NCBI GenBank assembly: GCA_018398765.1 | Contig: JAHBMJ010002086.1 | Location: 41,467-93,690 of the forward strand | DNA from: Chromera velia | Lineage: Eukaryota; Sar; Chromeraceae | Direction of reading: 5' to 3' | DNA: 52,224 bases | Part shown: piece after piece, positions 31,197-41,622 of the stretch | Position numbering within the stretch: the stretch's first letter is position 1 | Layout: each line of letters opens with the position of its first letter | Position numbers and translations under genes: made by a program | The notes under the pieces: generated by a model | What the model was told of the DNA's origin: nothing | The model's database searches: none | What the model saw: the letters and a program-made list of their open reading frames with translations, nothing else

Positions 31197-33059
31197 CTAA
31201 AGGCCCTTCTTAGTTTGGCCCTTTCTAATCACAGTCACGCCTCCACCAGAACCCGGCCGTTCCTGCATCTCGGCTTCGTCGTCAGCCGTTGTAGCCCTGC
31301 TTCTGCACGCAGCCGAGAACGAAGAGGGCAGGTGATCATACTGCTGAAAGTTTTTCAAATCTTCCTCTACAGAGCTCACACCCTCGGCCGCTTCGTCCTC
31401 ATCAATCCTTGCCCTGCGGGTACGCCCTCTGCAAAGGAATTTTGAGTGGAGTCGAGATGAACACACAGAAAGTGATAGCTCTTTCTTCTTTTCTCTCCTC
31501 TCTGTGTGTGCGCTTCTGTGTGCATTTCAAGATCTGCAAAGAGACTGTTTGTGAATGAGCGCGTGCCAAGTCATTCCCATTCGCAGCTGCTTCCTTCCAT
31601 TTCCGAAGTCTCCAACGAATCAAAACGACAGCAAGGAAGGCACTCGAGAGTGCCTGTGTGAGAATTTCGGCCAAAAGAAGCCCGACATCTTCGACGCATC
31701 ACCCAGACGACTTTCGTACGCTTTGCCGGAGAACATCCACCTTCCTTTCAACACAGGTGATCCACACACCCCATACACCTACCTGTCTGCAGACTCGCTC
31801 TCGGGGGAACAAGAAGCAGAGGTGCCGCTAGATACCGTGGGGTTCTCCAGATCCAGCGAGAGGGCTCGATACAGGTTCGTTGACAGCTGGCGAACAAAAC
31901 CGAAACGACCGCTGTTGGCATGCGGAGGCTGCACAGAATTAACACACACATGCGGCACGCATCGCATTTGCATGCGTTGTACAAAGCGACACTCTGTGCA
32001 CCTGAATGCTCGATCGATTTTATCACAGTCTGCTCACTCAAACAGCGCATGGATAAGAACCGCTTTTCTGAAGCCCACGACTGAGTTGGTCACCGACTGA
32101 CCTGCCCAACATACCCAGGGATTCTCTTTTTGCAAAGGCTCATGGTGAACTCGCCCACAATCTGATACAGAGCGCGGAGATTCACCAGGACTCCCACCTG
32201 CAGAAGGAAACCACGAATCACACCTGGAATGCAGATTGCGAATGAAAATGCATTTTGCTTCTTCAGCGTATTTGCGCGCGCGCCGATCTATCTGGCGATT
32301 TTTGCGCAGATGAGCCTGAGTGCCTCCGGGGAATTCCTTGCAGAAGAGCGGGCTACGGGGACAAACTTTTTTGCGTCTCCACAAGCATGCTCACAACTCA
32401 GGGACTCGGAAATCGCAAACATCCAACAGCCCCCTCCAAAGCTGAAAGAGGCGGTTCAAAGCTGACCAAAGCGTTCGCCAAGAGAATCCACTGGAAGGTA
32501 GTAATGTGCGACCACCCCCCTCCCTGACTGTCCGAAGAGGAAGAATCCTTCTCTCCGAGGGCTGCCCGGACTCCATGAGGATCCCTGACCCTCTCTTCCC
32601 CCCCCGCCTTCATCTGCTCTTTAGAAGAGCTGCTCACAGTTCCCTCTTCCACTCTGGTGACAGGCGGGACTGCCGAGGGCAGAGCGTGCTTCCCGAGGAC
32701 GAACGCCGTGTCTCTCTGGGGGTTCACGTATTTCTGGAAGACGTCAGATGCCTGCACGGATTTTCTCATACAGATTTTCTTTTATGTATATAATCTTTTA
32801 CGTATACTACATAGTCTGTCTGACAAAATCTGTGCGCACTTCTGGAGGACATCAGACGCCTGCCGGCATGGAGGGAAGGAGAGCGAATGCATGGAATCAG
32901 AAGAACTCCAGAACGTCTTCAACAGAAGAACTCCAAGATGCATAGGGGGACCCCAAGGCCCCTCCCTCAGTTCTCTTTCGGGCTTCCCTCTAGACAGGAA
33001 AATGTGCAGCCACGATGAGGTGAGGAGGCAACGACCCACCCATCCATCCACCCACACAG

Positions 33060-33102
<43 letters not shown>

Positions 33103-33391
33103 ATGAGTGGGGGGGGGCAGACACGGAAAGGGAGTATCATTCTTCTTCTCTTTTTTCTTCTTTCCACTCAGACGACAAATTCATACGCACACACCGGCAT
33201 CGGAAGAGCGAGAAACAACACGAAAGGCCCCGACAAGCAGGCAAGACCATACGTCCTTTAGACAGCCAGACATACGCACCTGCACTGCTGTGGGAATGCA
33301 CGGAGAGTTGAGGCTCGAGACGTCCCTCTGGTTCTTCGGGAGGATCATCTTCTTCCAGAAGTCGTTCACAAACACACCCGCAGGGTCGTAT

Positions 33392-33431
<40 letters not shown>

Positions 33432-33438
33432 TCACTCA

Positions 33439-33521
<83 letters not shown>

Positions 33522-35714
33522 GCGCCGCAGTGTTTTCACATCGCAAGGGAAACGCACGACCGTGTGAGCACTCACCCTCACGGCACCCACTCACACAGCA
33601 TTGCCGATAAGCTGGCTATGAACGGAGAAAAACTCAACGAGCAGCCACGTGTATCATCCTGGTCTCCTTCCCCTCCACCCCCCCAATTCCCTTCCCACCT
33701 GGTGCAGACGTCAACGAACTCTGCCATCTTGGGATAGGTGGACCTGCAGTGGAAAGAGGGAGGGAGGGAGCGGTGAGTGGTGCAGATTCTCTTTCTTCCA
33801 AGCGAGGGCGGAGAGCTAGAGATACACACAGCACTTAATGAGAAGAAATCAGAGCGACACAGTCAGTCTTCACGTCCCGTACGTACAGTTAGAGACAGAC
33901 AGAAAGATCAGACCAGAAGGGGAAGGAAGAACCGCACAAATAATTAACCGACCATAGATACTCCTTCGTTGCCGAGTCCATCACCTTGCCCCAGTGAGGT
34001 CTCCCGCAGTACCCCTGAGTGATCTGTGCGAGGGCATCTGCAAACTCCATGTACAAAGGCTTGGTGCGGAGGAGGTCTGCTTCAGACTGCCCTGCGACCA
34101 ATTCGATCTCGATGACCGCGCAGTCAAAACCGAAGCAGTTTGAGACGGGGATGTCGTCCTTCATGTTGTATCTGTACGCGAAGATGCATGCAGGCGCACA
34201 CAGGGACGGATATCACATGGAGGAAGGCGGAATGCCTCTCTACATGCGGACAGCAGGAGAACGTTTGAAGGACAGATTGACAATTCAGGGAAGGAGAATT
34301 ACACCGAGAAGAATTAAATTTCATCTATCGGAATGAAAAGAAGGCCTTGAAAGCATCACACACGTCTTCCCCGAACACCCACCCATGCTGCAGTGCACCC
34401 TGCCATGTAGACGAACACACCGACGCGCGGAGACCGAGAGACTGACTGACTGACTGACTGACTGACTGACGGACCTTCCGTGGAGGACCATAGAGTCTCC
34501 GAGGGCAGAATACCCCCCAGGGTGATCTCTGCACCACTGCAGGTATTCATCCAAGAGGGGCTGTTCGTCCTCGAACGGCAACGCGTACTCCTGCATGCAG
34601 ACACGACACGCGAACACTTCATATGTACGTTGAAGGAGGCAGTCGGGCAGCGAGTAGAGAAAACACAAGAAAACAAGAGAGACAGATTGGGACAAAAGCA
34701 AAAGAAAGGAAGGAAGAAGGCGAGATGGAAAGGCTCTACCACGAGGTCCACCAGGTGGGGACTCTCATCAAGACAGAACTAAGCGACTGCCACAAAGCAG
34801 CCAAAACAGGAAGAGATACATATGTAGAAGAGAATTAACAGATAGAAGAAGAAACAAAGAAAAGAGAAGAAAAGAAAAGAGGAGACCGACCATATCCCAC
34901 ATCAGGACAGGATCATCCAGTCCGTGTTCGTACCCTCGGAACGCAACATCCGTGCAGTTGCACCACTCGACCAACGCGACTCCCTGCGCGGCGACCTGCA
35001 AATCCACACTCAGCCAGTCAGTGAGTCAGTGAGTCGGAAGGCCACGCTTCATAACTCGATTGGGAGAAGCACACAAAAGGACTCAGCTCGCAGTGGGAAA
35101 GGACGTCCAATCCCTAAAAACACTTCGGGAGGCGCATCTCTCAGCTTTGCCACATCAACGCAACCCAAGAAAACGACTTCCCTCCCGCTGCTTTATCCAG
35201 CCAACCTTGCACTCTGCGAGATGATCTCTGAAGTCGCCAAACCCCGCACACAGCTGTTCGTGTTTCCCTTTGCACTCCTCCGGCAACGGCTTTCCGTTCT
35301 TTCCCGCTCCATTAGTCAGGGCATGCACACACCTGCATACGTATCAGAAGCGGGGCGGGCAGGGGACGGACAAATGGTATGCCGAACGAAACAGTCGACA
35401 ATGAACGTTGTCTTCCCCGTTTCTAGATACAGACGGCAACAGAAACGAGTACCAGATCCGACAGAGAGAAGGGACGATGTCGTATGTAGCCCCCCATTCT
35501 TTGGGCCCCCTCCAAAACAGACAGGAGAATCCAACAAACAACTCGACGCACGCATGCCCTCACCTTCCTCCCACAGAGTCATGACCGTGAACGACAAAGT
35601 ATGTCAGAAGACCCGAGTCGTCTTGGGGCATCCAGTACCTGCAAGCAGACACACAGACAGATAGATAGTTCTTGTTTTATTCTTACTTACATGCATATAC
35701 GTACATACATACGG

Positions 35715-35745
<31 letters not shown>

Positions 35746-38215
35746 GAGAGAGAGGCAGGCAGTCAGACAGGGAGACTTTTTCTTCTTACTTACGTACATA
35801 CGTACACAGCTAAATTCATACATACATTTGTAAAGAGAGACAGAGTGAGAGAGAGAGAGAAGCAGACAGATCCACAGACAGGCACCCAGTACCTGCGCCC
35901 AGACAGACAGACAGACAGACAGGCACGCAAGCACGCAGGGAAGTGGGTAGGCAGAAGGGCGAATAGACAGTGAGTGTGCACGTTCTGGGAACTGATATTC
36001 AAGGTGAAGGTCTGCATAAAATCAATCACATCATACGGCACATGCTTGAAGACCCCTCTCCTCTCTTCTGTTATTTGTTCACATGGAGTCACCACAGATC
36101 GACCCCTGCATTCGAGTCGACCACCCTCTTTCCTCCTTTCCCCCCTGACCACTGGAACTGCGTGTTCTCGTGTGTGAGTCCCATCTCCTTGATAGACGCG
36201 GGCAGCTGAAAGTTCCTGTAGGGGTCGATGTTCGCAAGGACGTCTGTGGAGAAGTTGGGCACTCTCATGGAGAAACGCTGGACGAAGAAAAGAGGAACCG
36301 CGCGGAGGGTGACGGAGTAAACGACTCCACAGCCTCCAATCTGCACACACACACGGAGACAAGTCAGTCAGGCACAAGCACACAGTAGGAGACACAGTCG
36401 CAAAATACGAGACACTGGGGACACCCGCACACACGTACGCAGAGTCAGTCTGACAGATACACGATGCTGGAATATGTAGAAGCGTGTTTGCAGTCAAAGA
36501 CGAGGGAACGAGGGAAAGCCTTGCCTCCCCTTTCCTCCTCGACCGCCCGACAGACCCACCCCGTGTCGAGCTGCCATGAAGAGGTCTCTGTTATGGTTTT
36601 CGTTGACTGTCAGCACCTCCCCCTGCCCAGAGATGATCTCCATCTCCACAACGGAGGAGGACAGAGACCCCTGACGGAGACCCGACCTGCCACGAGCAGC
36701 AGCAGCAGAAGAAGAAGGAACAGCACTTTTGGAGAGAGAGCGGGGAAGAGTCAGGGAGAGAGGAAAGAGCGCGGAGTGACACGAACGGGAAGGGAAAGGG
36801 AGGAAAAGAGAACCGGACAGGGAAGAAAGGCAAACAGGCAGAAAGGAAGGAAGGAAGAAAGGAAGGAAGGAAGAAAGGAAGGAAGGAAGAAAGGAAGGAA
36901 GGAAAGAAGGGAGGGAGGGAGGGAGGGAGGGAGGGAGGGAGAGAGAGAGAGACAGAAAGAGCAAAAAAGAAACAAAAAACAGAAGAAACTTCCACGGACC
37001 CATGAGTACCCGTCGCCAGAGCCCCCGCCACAGATTGGAACGCGACTGCCCCTTGTTCCTCCAGAGAGAGCCCCAAACGCTCCAACTCTCTCGACAGATG
37101 GAACACCTGCATCCATCCATCCATCCATCCATGCATGCATGCATGTGGAGTGGGATTTGGTTGGAAGGCTTTTAAATTTCGTTCATTTGATTCATTTCAC
37201 CACGCATCAATCGATCGATCGATCACGGTATCAACAACATCAGACAGGTGGAATGTCTGTAGGTGAAATGTGCACACGGGAGGGGAGGGAGTAGAAGGAA
37301 TGCGGTACAGGGCGAGTGCAAGGGAAGGGCGGTAGAAGGATGTTTTCAACCAGAAAGCGAAACTTTCTGCAGGAAATTCCTTCCGGCTTCTTGGAAGTAG
37401 AGGAAATTCAAATTTCTTCCCGTCTCCCCTCACTCTCAAGTCTCCCTCACTGACTTGGATGCCGCCCTCGACCTTCACGTGATACGCCTTCTTTCTCTCA
37501 GCATCTCCCTTCTTCTTCCAGTCTCTCTCGTGAGCAGGACCAACAGAGAGTACGCGGTTCAGCTTCGCCATGCTCACCTGCAAAATGCAGAGACGCACAT
37601 TTCTCCCTCAAGTGCGCCGAAAGGTGAACCATCCAAGCCAACGAAACACAGAAAGACAGTCATGCCGGTTTTGTTTTCATCGGTGAAGACCTCTGGAAGC
37701 TGGGCGACATAGACATGCCCAGCTCAATGGAATAGAGTCAATCCGGAAATTGCAACGGAGGGAGTCGGGGCGGAGCCTGGCAAAGTGAAAGCATGCAGGA
37801 GACGGTAAGAGAGTCTGAAAGAAAAAAAAAAGAGACAACAGCCAACCTGGATGGCGGGCTTCCCATCCTCCTTCCCAGGCACAGCGATAGTCGACCAGGA
37901 ATGCCCTGAGCCTATAGGCTTGACTCTGTATCCGAGTTCGTGTGCATGCTTGACGATTCCCACGAGTCCTTCCTTGTCGTGCACATTCACAAGGACGTCA
38001 GCCTCCCAATTCAGGTTTCCCCCCCAATTCCGACACACAATTTTGTAATCGGTTCTACTAGCAAAGCCTGCATACTCCACAGTGCAGCCCTGCTTGAGAG
38101 GAAGCCAGTTTGTGTCCACCACCGTGTGATTGGAAGTCCCATTAGACTGCCCATCCACACTTCCACAAATGAGGATCCACAGAAAGAGGAGACAGGGACC
38201 CGCCCAAACAGTCAT
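31197..38215 (-). CDS. Aldonolactone oxidoreductase (gulono/arabinono-1,4-lactone oxidase family), secreted and membrane-anchored; 16 exons
   Basis: A flavoprotein of the VAO family that oxidises an aldono-1,4-lactone to ascorbate or an analogue, normally producing H2O2. Exons, all joining in frame (810 codons): 37847-38215, 37455-37577, 37000-37106, 36560-36686, 36150-36340, 35564-35638, 35206-35332, 34891-34995, 34475-34590, 33953-34171, 33699-33743, 33280-33391, 32467-32751, 32102-32197, 31783-31886, 31197-31428. I chose the start at 38215 because it opens a signal peptide (MTVWAGPCLLFLWILICG); an ATG at 38272 adds 19 residues. FAD domain: CRNWGGN, then PIGSGHSWS, whose His105 is where covalent flavin is usually attached, then VKVEGGIQ, GALATGTHGSGLRQGSLSS. 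C-terminal ALO domain: NTQFQW, EYALPFED, GYCGRPHWGK (the family's active-site signature) and YDPAGVFVNDFW. Family members usually end soon after this last motif; here a Ser-rich linker, a hydrophobic span (WILLANALVGVLVNL) and an acidic then basic tail follow. Confidence 0.88.
33050..33105. repeat. (CA)n(GA)n microsatellite, intronic
   Basis: Lies in the intron between exons 12 and 13 of the lactone oxidase. Confidence 0.9.
33392..33520. repeat. (CA)n microsatellite with CACT interruptions, intronic
   Basis: Begins immediately upstream of exon 12 of the lactone oxidase on the minus strand, right at the acceptor site. Confidence 0.9.
35712..35755. repeat. (GA)n microsatellite, intronic
   Basis: A GA run between exons 5 and 6 of the lactone oxidase, with TACATACA and CAGACAGA runs nearby (35685-35930). 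Confidence 0.9.
36800..36955. repeat. (GGAA)n and (GGGA)n purine-rich microsatellite, intronic
   Basis: A purine strand of GGAA/GAAG then GGGA units between exons 3 and 4 of the lactone oxidase. Read on either strand it gives spurious Lys/Arg/Glu or Ser/Phe/Leu proteins. Confidence 0.9.
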
Positions 38216-38776
38216 TTTCGGAGACGGCTGACGCTGTGACACACGGCAGGCAAGAGAGGAACAATCAGCCATCTATATAGAGTGTATGTATGGTCAAAAG
38301 GCAACTTGCGATTGTCATGCATCCTCCGACGCAAGTCAAAGAAGCTGCACAATTCGAATTTAAGTTCTGTACATCGACTGTCACCTCGCAGTGCTGCGAA
38401 TGCACTGGGCCGCGGAGGCGCGCTCGCATGCGCTCGCCCCACGGCGGGCCAGCCCGCGCGCGGCCCTCCGGCCGGCCGGCGCGCGCGGCGCGCCTCCTTT
38501 CCCTCAAACCTTGCAGCTATTATAATATATAGCTTTGTAATGCTTTGTAGCTCTCTAAAATTATTTCCCTCTCCAAATATCCTCTCATGGCTGCAACATG
38601 CACTCACTGTGATGCAAACACAGGTGCCAGAGGGAAAAACGCACTTTCATATTCGACATAGTGGCGGTTCACTGTCTCTGCTCTGTTCCTGCTGGACACC
38701 AACCTACTGGATTGTTGACTGATTCGAATTCGGATATATATTTCCCGATCTTTCTCGACAACGTTCGACACACAGA
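38216..38776. promoter_or_regulatory. Divergent spacer between lactone oxidase and YdcZ-type transporter, with GC-rich core
   Basis: 561 bp separate the two start codons, which face away from each other, so the promoters must overlap or lie back to back. The centre (38396-38510) is extremely GC-rich, including GGCCGGCCGGCGCGCG, while its flanks are AT-rich (TATTATAATATATAGC at 38519 on the transporter side, CTATATAGAGTGTATG at 38272 on the oxidase side). Shared regulation is an inference from the geometry. Confidence 0.55.
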
Positions 38777-40069
38777 ATGACAGAAGTGAAGAGGCAGAGC
38801 ACGTCACACAGCTTTTCTCATGCTCTGGGCGTGTTTGTGATATCTCTGATTCCGTTCATTTTCGCAGCAGGACTCCCGATTCAAGCAGTGTGTAACATTG
38901 GAGTGGGCCGTCTCCTCGGCCATCCGCTGTGGGGCGTCTCCGTCTCTTACTCCCTTGCTGCAATACTCGCTTTCTTCCTAATTTTCAAGAAGAATGAAAC
39001 CAATCCACGACCGCTTGGTGAGGGCTTCTTGGAACTCGGAAGTAAAGTTCGTTCTGGTGCTTTCGAGTGGGTGGCGCTCTTCCCTGCAGTTTTGGGGGTT
39101 TTCTTTGTCGCGTCCGCAGTTTTTGTTCCGTCTCTAATTGGGTTTGGACCGTTTTTCACGGCAGTCGTGTGCGGTCAGATCGGCATGTCGCTGATTGTCG
39201 ACTATACTGGAATCATCTGGTCACCAAAGAAAGGAGTGAGTATCCCACAGGTGGTGGGCGCTGTGCTAGTGATCTTTGGCACGATCCTGTTCCAGTATGA
39301 TGCATTCACTAAAGCGGGTGCCGTAGGTGCTGGGGTTTTTGTAGGTCTGCTGGTTGTGGGGGTCGGTGCCGGAGCTGCTTTGGTCGTGCAAGCAACTCTA
39401 AACAGAAGACTCGGGTCATCTCTAGGCACCCCATGGAGGGCTATCTGGTTTAACTTTACTAGCGCAGCGATTCTCGTCACCATTGCCGCGTTGATTTTTC
39501 ACCCGTCGCCCTCAACAGAGACCACAGAGGTGTCTGACACGTGGAAGTTCTTTGGTGGTATTTTCGGTTTCTTCATTGTGTCTGTGATGGTGATTGTGCC
39601 TACGTACATTGGATTTGTGTTTACGTTCTCTATGCAAGTGCTGGGGCAGCTCGTGTCCTCTGTGCTTGTGGACTTATTCGTCGCGCCCCCCCTACTTGGG
39701 GGGGACGCAAAACCTTTCTCTGCTTTGAGGGGTGGGGGGTTGGCTGTGGCTGTGCTTGGTGTGTTGGTGGGGATGTTTGCTGAAGTGCTTGTGTCTTTTC
39801 TGGGTCGGTGCAGGGGGGGCAAAAGGCGAGACACAGATAACGGAGAGAAGAAAGTTGGAGACGCGGGTGCGCGTGACGGAAACCAAGACAACCAATTCGT
39901 AACTGCGTCAGAGAGAGAAAACACACAGGCCGGAGGGGGTGGTGACTCCGCCAGAGTCTCTCTGTCCGAGGCGTTGCAGAATGTGGGGGGGCAGTTGAGC
40001 GCGATGGAGGAGGGTGAGGGTCGTCAAGGAGAGGGAGAGCTTTGGGAAGTACAACTGGAGGCAAAATAG
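38777..40069 (+). CDS. DMT-superfamily transporter, YdcZ (DUF606) type, duplicated; single exon
   Basis: A 430-residue multi-pass membrane protein, probably an exporter; the substrate is unknown. Two homologous halves can be seen. Half one (about residues 15-155) begins ALGVFVISLIPFIFAAGLPI and closes with GQIGMSLIVDYTGIIWSPKK, then a final helix GAVLVIFGTILF. Half two (about 165-345) begins VGLLVVGVGAGAALVVQATL and contains NRRLGSSLGTPWRAIWFN and GQLVSSVLVDLF. The GQxxxSLxxDxxG and QxxxNxxL...LGTP patterns are hallmarks of bacterial YdcZ proteins, which are usually ~150 (one half) or ~300 residues. About ten helices are predicted by eye. A hydrophilic tail of roughly 80 residues (Arg/Lys, then Gly/Glu) follows the last helix. 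The gene has no introns, unlike its neighbours, which would fit a prokaryotic origin. It diverges from the lactone oxidase. The ATG at 38777 is the first in frame and directly precedes the first helix. Confidence 0.85.
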   Translation: MTEVKRQSTSHSFSHALGVFVISLIPFIFAAGLPIQAVCNIGVGRLLGHPLWGVSVSYSLAAILAFFLIFKKNETNPRPLGEGFLELGSKVRSGAFEWVALFPAVLGVFFVASAVFVPSLIGFGPFFTAVVCGQIGMSLIVDYTGIIWSPKKGVSIPQVVGAVLVIFGTILFQYDAFTKAGAVGAGVFVGLLVVGVGAGAALVVQATLNRRLGSSLGTPWRAIWFNFTSAAILVTIAALIFHPSPSTETTEVSDTWKFFGGIFGFFIVSVMVIVPTYIGFVFTFSMQVLGQLVSSVLVDLFVAPPLLGGDAKPFSALRGGGLAVAVLGVLVGMFAEVLVSFLGRCRGGKRRDTDNGEKKVGDAGARDGNQDNQFVTASERENTQAGGGGDSARVSLSEALQNVGGQLSAMEEGEGRQGEGELWEVQLEAK

Positions 40070-40911
40070 AAAAAGAGAAATGTCTCTGCATACCAGAGTA
40101 TCGAGCCTGCCTGCCTGAAATTGGCCCCGAATGACTGTGTGAATGAATGCCAGGAATGAATGACTAATAGGTTTCATGATAAACTTCCATCTCCGTAGGA
40201 TTCCCTAGGTAAAGATTCCCCGCCTAACCCTGAGCAAAAATCTAAGAAATCAAAGAAAACGCTGAAAGAAACATTGTCCAGTATATCACAGGATCATAAT
40301 CTGATCATTACTAATATAATTTAATATAATTTACTACAAGATTTTGGAAAACAAAGATCAGTTTATGATTTGAATCATTTTATATTTGGTTTAAGTTTGT
40401 CTAACAGCTTGTCGACATATTCTTTTATTACTTTTACTGTGCATGTCAACTCTTGTATTTTCTTTTCTTTGGCTCTCTTTATTCTTATCTTTGTCCTCTG
40501 TTTTATTCCGTTTTCTTACTTGGTTAGAGCCACATAGAGTCACATCTCTTCCAGTGATTTTTACTGTTTTTTTTTATAGTCCGTTTAAGTCCGTTTTACT
40601 AATACTCATTAAGCACCGGCCTCTACAAGTAGCCGAAATCTCCTAGAAAGTCTCCTCCTTGCATAGCTTACTTGCATTGGATTAAGTGTATGTTCTCACT
40701 AGTTCTTACTCTGCGAACGGCCGCGGAAAGTAGCGGAAAGTAAAGAAAGATATGTTGTGCATGACTGATGTGCGCTGGGTTGCGTGGCTGGGGGTGCGTG
40801 TTGTGCGTGCGGATACGTTGCATGCATGCTGCCATGCTGCCGTCACGGGCATGCGCGGGGTGGCCGCCGCCAGTAATGCGTGGGTTCACGCTTTTCTAGC
40901 CATTTATAGGC
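40070..40911. other. Intergenic region
   Basis: AT-rich with T runs in the first half, then mixed. No gene recognised. It includes the 3' end of the transporter gene. Confidence 0.4.
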
Positions 40912-41310
40912 GCGCGATCCAATGCCTGTAAAGCCTGCGGCGTTTGTGGGTAAACGCCGCGGGGCCGCGGAGTGGCCGCACTCTACCGCAGGGCGCCCGA
41001 AGGGCGCTCCGCGGCGCGCCGCGGAGGAAAGTTTCCTCGTGTCCGCGCCGCGCCGCGGAGCGACTGTCCAAGCTACTCTGTGGAGCCCCGCGACAAACCG
41101 TTCACAGACTTGTCAAAACACAGTGAAAACATGCATACCAAAGAGCCTCCCGAAAAATTTTGGCGTCTGCGGCGCAAATTGCTCGTTTTATGAGTATATA
41201 TTGGCAGGGCGGGCGAGGAAGGGTGCGCCGCCGCGGAGCTAGGGGCTTGAAAGAGTCCGCGGCACAGCCGCGGGGCTCAAAATGGCAGCTTTACAGGCAT
41301 TGGCGCGATC
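40912..41310. mobile_element. GC-rich MITE with perfect 8-bp target duplication
   Basis: The element proper is 40920-41302 (383 bp). Its ends are perfect inverted repeats, CAATGCCTGTAAAGC inward from each side, and it is flanked by identical GCGCGATC octamers (40912-40919 and 41303-41310). The interior is strongly GC-rich with many CCGCGG/GGCGCGCC motifs and has no transposase. The 8-bp duplication points to the hAT superfamily. It sits about 320 bp before the multicopper oxidase start codon. Confidence 0.85.
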
Positions 41311-41622
41311 TTTCCGGGGCCCTTTTTCGGTCGAAAGTGCTTTCCGATCGCACTTGACGCCCGGCAAGTTCGCGAGAGACGGAATGTTGAGACGATGTTT
41401 GGGACACACGGTTCGTATCGGTTCGTTGCCGAGTGACGTCGGATTGAAAAGAGAGCACAATTGAAGCCCACAGCATTGTGAAGCTGTCCGTTCTCAGAGA
41501 TCGCGTGTCCGTCTTGGTCGTCGAGGAGTTCGTTCCCGCCTGCAAGGCTGCGTATCTTCCTGCCGCCGGATTCATTGGATCCGTTGACTAGTCCAACTTG
41601 TTATTGGTGGTTCTGCGCGAAG

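Noticed and set aside
36464-37294. 276-codon plus-strand frame and overlapping Ser/Phe-rich minus-strand frames
   Set aside because: Purine-rich (GGAA)n/(GGGA)n microsatellite in an intron of the lactone oxidase; the true exons on the minus strand are short and defined by homology.
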